64,000 bases of DNA, from NCBI GenBank assembly GCA_034435975.1, contig DAOTWD010000103.1, positions 1 through 64,000 of the forward strand, given 5' to 3'. Of this stretch, positions 35,928-44,281 are shown piece by piece; the stretch's first letter is position 1, and every line of letters starts with the position of its first letter. Source of the DNA: CAKZQX01 sp034435975. Lineage in GTDB: Bacteria > Chloroflexota > Chloroflexia > Chloroflexales > Chloroflexaceae. The position numbers and the translations under genes are program-made. Below the pieces are notes generated by a model. That model did no database searches. It was not told where the DNA came from and worked only from the letters and a program-made list of their open reading frames with translations.

Positions 35928-37004
35928 GTGGGGTATACCCTGACTCTTGGCCCATTTGTCGCCCATTGGCGCGGCCCGCAACGACTGGTTCTCAAAGTTG
36001 AGGGCGAAATCATTACTGATGTAGATTATCGTGCTGGCTACAACGAGCGTGGTTGTGCCGAGCGTCTGACACGGCTGAATCTCGACCAGGCATTGCACCT
36101 GGTGAGCCGGATCTGTAGTGCCGCATCCCATGCACACTCGCTGGCATTCTGTCAGGCACTGGAGACATTACTCGGCATTACCGTGCCTGAACGTGCTGCC
36201 TACCTGCGTTGTGGTGTGGCCGAACTCGAACGAGTGATATCCCACCTGACTGGCCTGACTGCCCTGTTTGATGTTTTGGGGTTGGATCGGTATACTGATA
36301 TGACACGTCGCCTGCGAGAAGGGTCGCAGCAGGCGATGTATTTGCTGACGGGTGCGCGGATCATTCCGGATGTGTGCCTGCCAGGTGGCCTCCGTGCTGA
36401 CCTTGATGCGGATCAACGCAGTGAGTTACTCACGGTGCTGGCGAAACTCAATCGACTCATCTTTCGCCTCATTGATCAGGCCATAGATCATCGTGCGCTG
36501 CTGAGTCGGACGGTGAATGTGGGGACGCTCACACCTGCAGGTGCCGCGCAGTTCTTTGTGCGTGGGCCATTGGGCCGCGCGTCTGGCGTGACAGCCGATC
36601 TGCGCATCGATCAACCGTATGCAGCCTACCAGCAACTGACCGTGCGCCGGGTTGTGCAAGAAGGCGGCGATGTGTATGCACGTCTGGTGGTACTGTTGCT
36701 GGAAACGCTGGAGAGCGTCAAACTGGTTGAACAGGTACTCGAACAACTGCCTGGTGGTGAGTGGCACGGTGCGTTGCCGCAACGCCTATCTGCTGGTCGT
36801 GCCACTGCGGAAGTGGAGTCACCACAAGGATTGCTGCGGTATCGCCTGGAGAGTGATGGACGCCGTCTGACGAATGTGTCGATTGATTCCCCACGTCCAC
36901 TGGATCGCTTGCTGGCACGCACGTTGCTCGTTGGTGCTATGGTTGATAATGTGATGCTGATCATGGGTTCAACCGATATGTGTGTGGCCTGTGCTGAATG
37001 CTAG
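35928..37004 (+). CDS. NuoD/[NiFe]-hydrogenase large subunit-like protein with altered metal site
   Basis: 358 residues. Related to the large subunit of complex I and group 4 hydrogenases (NuoD, HycE C-half, EchE). The N-terminal ligand motif, normally RxCGxC-x3-H, reads R61-I-C63-S-A-A66-S-H-A-H, so its second cysteine is lost. The C-terminal motif, normally DPCxxC, reads D350-M-C352-V-A-C355-A-E-C358 and ends the protein without a cleavable tail. Three of four Ni ligands thus remain, unlike NuoD, which lacks them all. GTG start with AAGGAG at five bases. First gene of a six-gene membrane complex; substrate unknown. Confidence 0.82.
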   Translation: MGYTLTLGPFVAHWRGPQRLVLKVEGEIITDVDYRAGYNERGCAERLTRLNLDQALHLVSRICSAASHAHSLAFCQALETLLGITVPERAAYLRCGVAELERVISHLTGLTALFDVLGLDRYTDMTRRLREGSQQAMYLLTGARIIPDVCLPGGLRADLDADQRSELLTVLAKLNRLIFRLIDQAIDHRALLSRTVNVGTLTPAGAAQFFVRGPLGRASGVTADLRIDQPYAAYQQLTVRRVVQEGGDVYARLVVLLLETLESVKLVEQVLEQLPGGEWHGALPQRLSAGRATAEVESPQGLLRYRLESDGRRLTNVSIDSPRPLDRLLARTLLVGAMVDNVMLIMGSTDMCVACAEC

Positions 37005-37065
37005 AATCGCTGGGAGAGCGGAGCGGTCTGTACGTTCAGGTTGCCCATGGTGTGCCAAGCTGATG

Positions 37066-37178
37066 ATAGAGCAATCCTACGCCAGTTGTAACCTGGAGTC
37101 TTGGTTTCAGCCGGGACGGAGCGCTCCCAGGCAAAGGCCGGGACTTCGGTGCTTTACAACTGACGTAGGATTGCTATA
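37066..37178. mobile_element. MITE-like element within the complex I-like operon
   Basis: GCAATCCTACG-C-CAGTTGTAA near 37071-37091 and its inverted form TTACAACTGACGTAGGATTG at 37154 match at all but one or two positions, giving terminal repeats of about 24 bp. The 62-base centre is non-coding with short stems. Outer bases AGCAATCCT resemble the outer arm of the 32706 element. It ends 13 bases before the next gene and lies between subunits 1 and 2. Confidence 0.7.
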
Positions 37179-37191
37179 GTTCTGTGAGGGT

Positions 37192-38949
37192 ATGTTTTAC
37201 CTGGTACTCATGCTGTTGCTGCTGGTTGCATCTACTTGCCTGGGATTGAGCAAGTACATGGCCACACGCATTCTGGGCTTTGTGGCGGCAGCCACAACCT
37301 TTATTGTTGCCCTGCTGTTACTGTTTGAGTGGCAACAGGGTTCAGTGATCGATGTGACGCCACTAACCTGGTTGCAATTTGATACCATAGTCATTGCCGT
37401 AGCATCCACGCCGGGTGCGATTGAACAGGCCCTGGCCTTGACCCTGTTGTACAGCGGGACGCTGGCGCTCCTGACGCTGGCCTCGACCCTGGCCCCAACA
37501 GTGCGTGGTTTTGGTACACTTTTTGCCTGGGTGTTGCTGGCACTGGCAGCCGTGTTGCTGAGCCTGAATAGCAGTCGGTTGTTGTTGCCATTCATCTGGG
37601 CACTAACAGTGCTGCTGGGCTATGTGGCTGTCCGTTCCAGCGGGGCATTGAGCCGTAGTGAAGCGCTGCCGCAGGGTGTCATCGCGGGGTTGCTATCCAG
37701 TTTGTTGTTGTTGGGCTGCCTGCTGGTGATCGAGCCACACCTGATGATCAACACGATGCCACCTGCCGTAGCGGTAATGGGTGTAACGCTGGCCTGTGTC
37801 ATTCTGGTGGGGGGGGTACCGTTTCATAACACTTTTGACGAACTGGTTATGGCACCAGCGGCGCTGGGAGCCTTTCTATACGGGTGTGTGTTGCCCGTGC
37901 TGGCGATCAGCACGCTGCTCAACGTCCTCAATGCGTTGCCCACCGAATTGCCCCCGTTCTGGTGGAGCGTATTGATTGGCTCAGGCATACTCAGCCTGCT
38001 TGCCAGTGTTACTGGTGCGCTACGTGAGCATCATCTACGCCGTTTGCTCAGCTGGCAGGCCAGTGCCCAGGCCAGCCTGGCGCTGGTTAGTGTAGGGCTG
38101 GCAGGGCCGCTGGCAGGTCTGGCAATGCTGGTGCTGTTTATCAATCTGGCGTTTACCACGATTACTGGTGGTATTGCGGCGACGTTGCTTGAGCGTCTCA
38201 CCGGCAGTGACGATTTTACGCAGACCGAGTCGGCGGCCCGTTTGCGCTGGCCAGGGGTGTTCTGGGGATTGGCCGCGCTTTCTGCGCTGGGGTTGCCGCC
38301 CTGGTGGGGGTTCTGGGGACGCTCCTGGTTGATCGAGACCGCGATTACGCAGGCCCCCTGGGTGGTACCACCGATCATGGCGGCGACCATTCTGGCAGCG
38401 CTGGCCTACATGGGGCCACTGGTGAAATTCTGGGAAGGTCGCCAGCGTAGCTCCGAAGTGGTTGCGCTTGATGTATCGATGCCCCATCCAACCAGGCTCC
38501 TGCCAGGAGATATGATCATTTTATTTCTGGCACTGTTTCCACTGCTGGTACTGGGCGTTTGGCCAGGCCTGGTCTGGCAACCCTGGTTGCAGGGCATTCC
38601 GGGCAGTCCGGCAGCGCTGCCAATCGATAGGACGCTCCTGACGTTGAACCTGGTGGTGGCCGTGGCCGGGTTTTTGTTGCTACCGCTGCTACTCCGGCCT
38701 GGCTCGGCTCGTAAAACGCTGTCCGACGACGATATGACGCCAATTATCCTGGCACCCGATGCTCTGGCGCAGGGATTGTCCTGGTTGGCATGGCTGGCCA
38801 GACCGGCAGGACTCTTCCAGCGAGTCTGGCGCGGTATGCAGCGACTCAGTGATGGCGTGGCAATGGTGATAGCACCGTTTGAGCAGCGTTTCTATATGGC
38901 CGCCGTATTGCTGGCAATCATCAGTATCATTGTATTAATGGCCCAATAA
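37192..38949 (+). CDS. NuoL/HyfB-like antiporter-type membrane subunit
   Basis: 585 residues, about 14-15 helices. Proton-channel subunit of the Mrp/NuoL/M/N family. Recognised by overall hydrophobicity, the ALREHHLRRLLSWQASAQ-AS segment (family: D-KR-LAYST-sQ) and GLPPWWGFWGR (family: G-PP-.GF..K). The first charged helix region (VPFHNTFDEL in place of PFH-WLP-A) is divergent, so the proton path may differ. It overlaps the next gene by TAATG. Confidence 0.82.
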   Translation: MFYLVLMLLLLVASTCLGLSKYMATRILGFVAAATTFIVALLLLFEWQQGSVIDVTPLTWLQFDTIVIAVASTPGAIEQALALTLLYSGTLALLTLASTLAPTVRGFGTLFAWVLLALAAVLLSLNSSRLLLPFIWALTVLLGYVAVRSSGALSRSEALPQGVIAGLLSSLLLLGCLLVIEPHLMINTMPPAVAVMGVTLACVILVGGVPFHNTFDELVMAPAALGAFLYGCVLPVLAISTLLNVLNALPTELPPFWWSVLIGSGILSLLASVTGALREHHLRRLLSWQASAQASLALVSVGLAGPLAGLAMLVLFINLAFTTITGGIAATLLERLTGSDDFTQTESAARLRWPGVFWGLAALSALGLPPWWGFWGRSWLIETAITQAPWVVPPIMAATILAALAYMGPLVKFWEGRQRSSEVVALDVSMPHPTRLLPGDMIILFLALFPLLVLGVWPGLVWQPWLQGIPGSPAALPIDRTLLTLNLVVAVAGFLLLPLLLRPGSARKTLSDDDMTPIILAPDALAQGLSWLAWLARPAGLFQRVWRGMQRLSDGVAMVIAPFEQRFYMAAVLLAIISIIVLMAQ

Positions 38950-39698
38950 TGAGTCTATTGACGAATCTGCCGTTGATCGGCATTGCCTTGAGTGCAGCGC
39001 TGGTGCTGCTGATGCGTGACTGGCGTGTGTCCTTTTCGGCATTGCTGGTGCACTATATCGCCTTAACCGTTTTCCTGGCACAGCAGCCGTTTCTGAGCGC
39101 TTCCGCTACCGGGTCAATACCGGGTGTGGGGACGATCGTGGCGGTCAAGTTGATTACAGGCCTGGCAGTGACGGCAATTTTGACACTGACGGCCCTGACG
39201 TTCTCGCGGGAGTATGGCCTGGAGGATCTGGACGAGTTCGGCCTCTCCGAACTGCGGCGTGCTGCCCGTGCCGCGCAACGCCAGCGTATGACGCAGGTCG
39301 CCCGGCTCGATGACTATATCGTGCCCTTCTGGGCGATGGTGCTGGCATTACTTGCCAGCCTCACACTCCCACTGATTTATCCGATTGCAACTGCCCGCAG
39401 CGTTGACTTTGCCTGGTACTGGCTGGGGTTGACCGGGTTATTTACGCTGGCAACGGCTGGTGATCTGCTCAAGATTGGTCTGGGTCTGCTCCTCTGCACC
39501 AGTAGCATCGACTTACTCTATACCTCACTGGTGAGCAATCCCCAGGCCAGTGGTGTGGGGGTGGCCCCCCTGGCGCTGTTAAGCCTGGTGACAATCCTGC
39601 TGGCGCTCGTCATCGCTTATTTGTGTGGATTATTGTATGGCCGACTCAAAACATTGGAACTGAATGAACTCTACCGTCAACGCATGATGCAGCGCTAA
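38949..39698 (+). CDS. Membrane subunit with NuoK/HyfE-like region
   Basis: 249 residues, about six helices with a polar insert (about 85-118, LEDLDEFGLSELRRAARAAQ). The segment GDLLKIGLGLLLCTSSIDLL resembles the second helix of NuoK/HyfE/MrpC (usually with a buried Glu, here Gly/Leu-rich). ATG overlaps the previous stop. Weakly conserved but positioned where HyfE lies in hydrogenase-4 operons. Confidence 0.65.
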   Translation: MSLLTNLPLIGIALSAALVLLMRDWRVSFSALLVHYIALTVFLAQQPFLSASATGSIPGVGTIVAVKLITGLAVTAILTLTALTFSREYGLEDLDEFGLSELRRAARAAQRQRMTQVARLDDYIVPFWAMVLALLASLTLPLIYPIATARSVDFAWYWLGLTGLFTLATAGDLLKIGLGLLLCTSSIDLLYTSLVSNPQASGVGVAPLALLSLVTILLALVIAYLCGLLYGRLKTLELNELYRQRMMQR

Positions 39699-39744
39699 CC
39701 GGGGTGGATGCGTCAGACGCTTCTGCTCCAGCCAGACCGATACT

Positions 39745-41196
39745 ATGATTTATCTGTTGCTGATACTGTTCCCCATTTCTATGGCGGCGAGTTGTTTTGT
39801 GTTACGCAAACACACGACTCTGGTGATTATCATCGCCGTCGGTGTGGTGTTAACTGAGGCGGTGCTGGTAACGCGCCTGCCACTGGATCAGCCGGTACGA
39901 TTGCTTGGCGTCACGTTGACCTTGAATGCGCTCACACAGTTGTTTATGCTGCTGTTTTTGGGTGTAGGGGCGCTGGCGTTTCTTGCGTCGTGGCAACTGC
40001 CGCACGGCGAGAACTTTGTGCCGGTGAGTCTGTTAATTCTGGCATTGACCTGCACTATTCTGCTGCTGCAAGATCCATTCATCATCTCACTGTTGCTGAT
40101 TGGTGCAGGTATGGCGGCAGTGCTGGCGATTGTCGATCTTCCCACCGGAGCGGGCATGCTCGTTGGCACCCGGGTGCTGGCTACGGCGCTGAAATACCTG
40201 GTGTTGATGGTGATTGCGGGTGTATTGATCTACCTGGGATTTGTGCTGGCCGATATTTATCGCCCTGGAGAAGTACCCGGACGGGTGCCGCTGGCGCGCT
40301 TCATTCTGGCTCTGTTGAGCGCCGGTTTTGCGCTACGTCTGGCGCTAATCCCATTTCACACGTGGCTCCCAGATATGGTGGAGGATGCGGCACCGCTGGT
40401 TTCAGCGCTGGTGATCGCAGTGATCAACATCACCAGCCTGCTGGTACTTATGCTCTCGTTTCAACGCTTTCCAACCCTGCTCGTCGAGAATCCTTCAGGC
40501 CTGGTTTTCCTGCGCATTGGTGGTATTCTTACCAGTATGCTCGGTGCATTGATGGCCCTGCATCAGACAAGTATGCGGCGTTTTCTGGCCTATCTGTTGA
40601 TCTATGATATGGGTATCATCTTCTATGGCCTGGTCTCGGTGTCGATAGCTGGCTTAACCGGGGCTATCTTTGAGGCACTCAATCTGACGCTGGCGGTGGT
40701 GCTGATCTTTATTAGTTATGCGCTGTTGGAACGGCCTGATGGCCGCACGCCAGGCGTGGTGCGCCGTGACTTATTGCGACGCTGGCCAATTGCTGGTCTG
40801 GGGTTCCTGGGGGGGGGGCTGATCGTGCTGGGTCTACCACCGTTTAATGGCTTTATCAGTAAAATACTGATCTATCAGGCTTCGGCGCAGCATGGGTGGG
40901 TGGAGTTGCTGGCGTTATTGCTGGCAACTACGCTGGCTGGTCTGGCGCTGGTGCGGTTGGCCCGTGATCGACTGCTTGGCCTCGATGATGATATGCCTAC
41001 GGCAGTACCGGTTATGCTGGGTGAATCGGAGTTCAAGCGTTTGACCACCCGCCGCCTGGAGCCGGAGCCACGAGGTGCGGCGTTGCTGACCGTGTGTCTG
41101 CTGACCGTGTGTCTGGGCATCGGGCTATATCCACAACCGGTGCTGGAGATTATTGGCGAAGTGGTGAGTGGTTTGACGTTTATTCGAGCGCTGTAG
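39745..41196 (+). CDS. NuoN/HyfF-like antiporter-type membrane subunit
   Basis: 483 residues, about 14 helices. Clear proton-translocating signature LALIPFHTWLPDMVEDAAPLV and the HQTSMRRFLAYLLIYDMG segment (family: lk.llAYSSi...G), plus LGLPPFNGFISK near the C-terminal third. Second antiporter-like pump of the complex. Its predecessor ends 46 bases upstream. Confidence 0.88.
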   Translation: MIYLLLILFPISMAASCFVLRKHTTLVIIIAVGVVLTEAVLVTRLPLDQPVRLLGVTLTLNALTQLFMLLFLGVGALAFLASWQLPHGENFVPVSLLILALTCTILLLQDPFIISLLLIGAGMAAVLAIVDLPTGAGMLVGTRVLATALKYLVLMVIAGVLIYLGFVLADIYRPGEVPGRVPLARFILALLSAGFALRLALIPFHTWLPDMVEDAAPLVSALVIAVINITSLLVLMLSFQRFPTLLVENPSGLVFLRIGGILTSMLGALMALHQTSMRRFLAYLLIYDMGIIFYGLVSVSIAGLTGAIFEALNLTLAVVLIFISYALLERPDGRTPGVVRRDLLRRWPIAGLGFLGGGLIVLGLPPFNGFISKILIYQASAQHGWVELLALLLATTLAGLALVRLARDRLLGLDDDMPTAVPVMLGESEFKRLTTRRLEPEPRGAALLTVCLLTVCLGIGLYPQPVLEIIGEVVSGLTFIRAL

Positions 41197-41221
41197 GCCG
41201 AACCGATGGAGAAGAACGCCC

Positions 41222-41587
41222 ATGGTACACCTTTATCGTATCAATACCGGCTCGTGCGGTGGATGTGATCTGGAGATCCACGCAGCAGTGGCGGCGGATG
41301 CGCGCCTGACCTGGGTTGAGTCGCCATTCCATGCCGATGCACTGCTGCTCACCGGGCCAATCACGGTTGCCTGCCGCGACGCATTGCTCAGATTACGGCG
41401 TGAAGTATGGGCCGTGCCCCTGCTGGCCATTGGACGCTGTGCCATTGATGGCCATCCTTTTGGACGGGGGGGGGTCAATGAGATGCGTGACCTGGTGGTG
41501 CAGGTGCGAGTGGAAGGATGTCCACCAGCTCCCAGAGATATTGCGACCGCGATCTGTGCGGCGCTGCAACCAGAGGTTCAATCGTAA
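41222..41587 (+). CDS. NuoB/EchC-like small iron-sulfur subunit
   Basis: 121 residues, short for the family. Ligands for the proximal [4Fe-4S] cluster are complete: C12 and C15 in NTGSCGGCDLEI, C73 in LAIGRCAIDG, C100 in VEGCPPAP. The CxxC start is hydrogenase-like, whereas NuoB uses CC. So electron delivery to the large subunit seems possible. No ferredoxin-like NuoI/HyfH subunit or NuoC is encoded nearby. Its stop overlaps the next ATG. Confidence 0.85.
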   Translation: MVHLYRINTGSCGGCDLEIHAAVAADARLTWVESPFHADALLLTGPITVACRDALLRLRREVWAVPLLAIGRCAIDGHPFGRGGVNEMRDLVVQVRVEGCPPAPRDIATAICAALQPEVQS

Positions 41588-42405
41588 TGTTGCAAATGGT
41601 TATTGCGCTCATTGTCTATCCCGGTTTGCTGCTAACACTGGTACTGAGTATAATTTCTACGGTCATTATTCGTGGCCGCCTGCGGCTGCATTATCCGGTA
41701 CTACTGGCTGCCGGGCGTAGTGTCGAAGGTGTTGTGTATAGCTTGAGTATCCTACTTGCAGCAATTGGCCTGGCGCTGATGCCCTGGTCGTTGCATCCAC
41801 TTTCCCCGACCGTGCTGCGGGGGCTGTGGGCCTGGGCTGCTTTCGAGGCTGCTTTTCTGCTGCCCTTATTGCCAGCGCTGCTGGCCGGTATGCCTCCAAT
41901 TGTACGGGCAGCCAGTCGTGAAGCCCAGATGGGCGTGATGGGGCGGATATTGCTGTGGATAGGGCTGTCAACGGGCATGCTTTTGCCGTTTGGTGGTGAT
42001 CTGCTGCATTTGCTGGCGTATGTGCTGGCAGCGCTAACGGCGGTACTGGCGTTCCCGGTTGCGGCTGGCTGGGGGCCATTTGCCGCGGAAACGAGCCTGA
42101 CGCCGGGCGGGGTTGAATATGGGCTTGATATCAAAACCGCCCTGCTTGCAGATGCTGCACGCACTGTTCGTACCACAGCCCTCCTCGCGGCAAGCCTGGT
42201 GGCGCTGATACCGCTAACGGTGCTGCAACCGTGGCTCAGATTGATCCTGATTGCCGGTCTCTTTGTGCTGATCTGTGTGGTATTACGGCAACTAACGGGG
42301 AGGATGCCACGCCTGCCGTTGCCTACGGCGATCCGTATGTGCTTATGGCGCACGCTTCCATTGAGTATGGCAGCTCTGATGTATCTAGCCCTGGCTAGTC
42401 GTTAA
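41587..42405 (+). CDS. NuoH/HyfC-like membrane subunit
   Basis: 272 residues, about eight helices. Matches the membrane arm subunit that contacts the large and small subunits in complex I and group 4 hydrogenases: GRSVEGVVYSLS after helix 1, REAQMGVMGRI, AAETSLTPGGVEYGLDIKTA (family: EG--EL-SGF--EYSG). The usual acidic E residues of the first loops are partly changed. Last gene of the complex I-like set; 10 bases before the ABC gene. Confidence 0.82.
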   Translation: MLQMVIALIVYPGLLLTLVLSIISTVIIRGRLRLHYPVLLAAGRSVEGVVYSLSILLAAIGLALMPWSLHPLSPTVLRGLWAWAAFEAAFLLPLLPALLAGMPPIVRAASREAQMGVMGRILLWIGLSTGMLLPFGGDLLHLLAYVLAALTAVLAFPVAAGWGPFAAETSLTPGGVEYGLDIKTALLADAARTVRTTALLAASLVALIPLTVLQPWLRLILIAGLFVLICVVLRQLTGRMPRLPLPTAIRMCLWRTLPLSMAALMYLALASR

Positions 42406-42415
42406 CGACATCGCG

Positions 42416-43492
42416 ATGTATGCAATTGAAGCTGAAAATCTGAGCAAAACCTATGACGATGTACCAGTGCTACGCGGTGTTACTCTGCGCGTTGCGCAAG
42501 GGGAAGTCTATGGCTTACTTGGGCCAACTGGTGCTGGCAAATCGACCTTTCTGCACCTCTTACTGGGGTTTCTCAAACCATCACGGGGACGAGTACGACT
42601 ATTAGGTACCAGCAACCTGAGCGCGGCCCACAAACGAGTGGGGTATCTGCCAGAACGCCAGAACTATCATACCCGCTATACCGCGCAGGAGTATTTACGG
42701 TTTATTGGTCAGTTTAGCGATATGAAACCGGCGTTGTTGCGCACGCGTATTGCTGAAACACTGGAACAGGTCGGGTTGACCAGTGCGGCTGATCAGCAGA
42801 TCAGCAGTTTTTCACGCACTATGCTTCAACGGCTCGGTCTCGCACAGGCGTTGTTACACCGGCCAGATGTGTTGCTGATAGATGAACCTACAAGTACCCT
42901 GGAATCGGTGGGGCAACAGGCAATACTGGAGTTGCTGGCAACCATTCGCGCCCAGGGGCAAACGATGTTACTCTGCACACACTATATTGATGAGGTTGAG
43001 TATCTGTGTGACCGGGTGGGTATTCTGGTGCGAGGACGGATTGCAGTCGAGACGAAGGTACCTCATTTGCATGTTCCGGCTACCAGTGTGGTTATTCATG
43101 TTGACCGGGTGCCGCCCGATCTGCACACCCGTCTGAGTCATATCTCACCTGCGGTTCACTGTAAAGAGCGTATGATTGTATTGCGGCCCAATAACCAGCA
43201 GGTACAAACGACAGTGCTGCGCGATCTTCTGGATGCGGGAGTCACCATTTTAGCCCTCGAACCCCTGGAACGGCCCCTTGAACAAATCTACCTGCAGGCC
43301 GTGAATGGCGATGCACCTTTCAATGCCGAAGCATGGCCTTTGTCGCTGCTACCCGACCAGGTTGTCTCACCCTCCACAACAACACGACCATCTGGCACGG
43401 GAGATACGCTGCTCAATGAACTACTGCACCGTACTCGTTCGGTGGATACCACGCCGCCGTCATTATCAGACAAACCGTCGGCGGAGAAGTGA
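42416..43492 (+). CDS. ABC transporter ATP-binding protein, atypical signature
   Basis: 358 residues. Walker A GPTGAGKST, Q-loop LPERQ, Walker B VLLIDEP and H-loop LCTHYIDEVEYL are intact. The signature reads SSFSRTMLQRLGLAQALLHR in place of LSGGQ, and the D-loop has LES for LD. C-terminal extension of about 130 residues similar to those of exporter ATPases. Follows the complex I-like genes closely and precedes a permease by six bases, so the pair makes an exporter of unknown substrate. Confidence 0.9.
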   Translation: MYAIEAENLSKTYDDVPVLRGVTLRVAQGEVYGLLGPTGAGKSTFLHLLLGFLKPSRGRVRLLGTSNLSAAHKRVGYLPERQNYHTRYTAQEYLRFIGQFSDMKPALLRTRIAETLEQVGLTSAADQQISSFSRTMLQRLGLAQALLHRPDVLLIDEPTSTLESVGQQAILELLATIRAQGQTMLLCTHYIDEVEYLCDRVGILVRGRIAVETKVPHLHVPATSVVIHVDRVPPDLHTRLSHISPAVHCKERMIVLRPNNQQVQTTVLRDLLDAGVTILALEPLERPLEQIYLQAVNGDAPFNAEAWPLSLLPDQVVSPSTTTRPSGTGDTLLNELLHRTRSVDTTPPSLSDKPSAEK

Positions 43493-43498
43493 GATACA

Positions 43499-44260
43499 AT
43501 GCCGAGTATACTACGTTTCTTGCGCTTAATGCTGTTTATCTTTCTAGACTATTATCGTTCGGCACGGATCGTGATCGAGTTGATCGCTACCAGCATCTTT
43601 TTTTTGATCTTCTTGCGGTCGGGCACCCGTGCCATTGATGCCGAATACTTTTTCACCGTGAGCAGCATTTTTATTTTCGGGTTGACTCTGTATACTATGT
43701 CGGTGATGCTCAATTTGAGTGATCGACCGCACGGGTATGTGCTGCTAGCACGACGTTTGAGCCGGGCAAGTTATCTGCTGGGCTTCTATAGTACCGGGCT
43801 GGTGATCCTCATCAGTGCCTATATCTTGATGAGCCTGGCGACCATTTTGCTCCATCAACCTGTGGGATTGACCGTGGGGAACTGGCTATTAGGGACGTTG
43901 CCGTTGTTTTTGAATGTCAGTTTGTTAGGGGCTTTAATGCTGATTCTGTCCCCAATGGTCGTATCTTCAGGCTGGCGTTTGCTCATTCTGGGCTTGATCG
44001 CGCTCGCTTTCTCGAGCAACTTTATCGGGCATCCGATCCTGGATACGTTGCCCACCACGGTGACAAACGTACTGGCCGGGGTACAGACAATCCTGAGCTG
44101 GCCGCTGGTACCGGCGTTTAGCGGGTTTGCGTTGACTCTGAGCCGTGATTACTCAGGTTCGGCGCTGGTCATCCTTATTGCCCAGGTGTCATTGCTGGTA
44201 ACGCTGCTCGCTGTGGCTGTGTATGCCTTTGCGCAGGGCGATCTGATCTTCACTCAGTAG
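43499..44260 (+). CDS. ABC-2-like transporter permease
   Basis: 253 residues with six to seven helices and short loops, no large extracellular domain. No specific family motif was recognised, but the immediate neighbour is its ATPase and the size matches ABC-2/CcmB-like permeases. Co-transcribed with the operon starting at 35928, or with the ATPase alone. Convergent with the M23 peptidase gene, 21 bases apart. Confidence 0.75.
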   Translation: MPSILRFLRLMLFIFLDYYRSARIVIELIATSIFFLIFLRSGTRAIDAEYFFTVSSIFIFGLTLYTMSVMLNLSDRPHGYVLLARRLSRASYLLGFYSTGLVILISAYILMSLATILLHQPVGLTVGNWLLGTLPLFLNVSLLGALMLILSPMVVSSGWRLLILGLIALAFSSNFIGHPILDTLPTTVTNVLAGVQTILSWPLVPAFSGFALTLSRDYSGSALVILIAQVSLLVTLLAVAVYAFAQGDLIFTQ

Positions 44261-44281
44261 TGGGCGATGGATACAACGCGG

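Noticed and set aside
35928..37004. Ordinary NuoD of a respiratory complex I
   Set aside because: It retains three of the hydrogenase metal-ligand cysteines, and the operon lacks the other hydrophilic complex I subunits.
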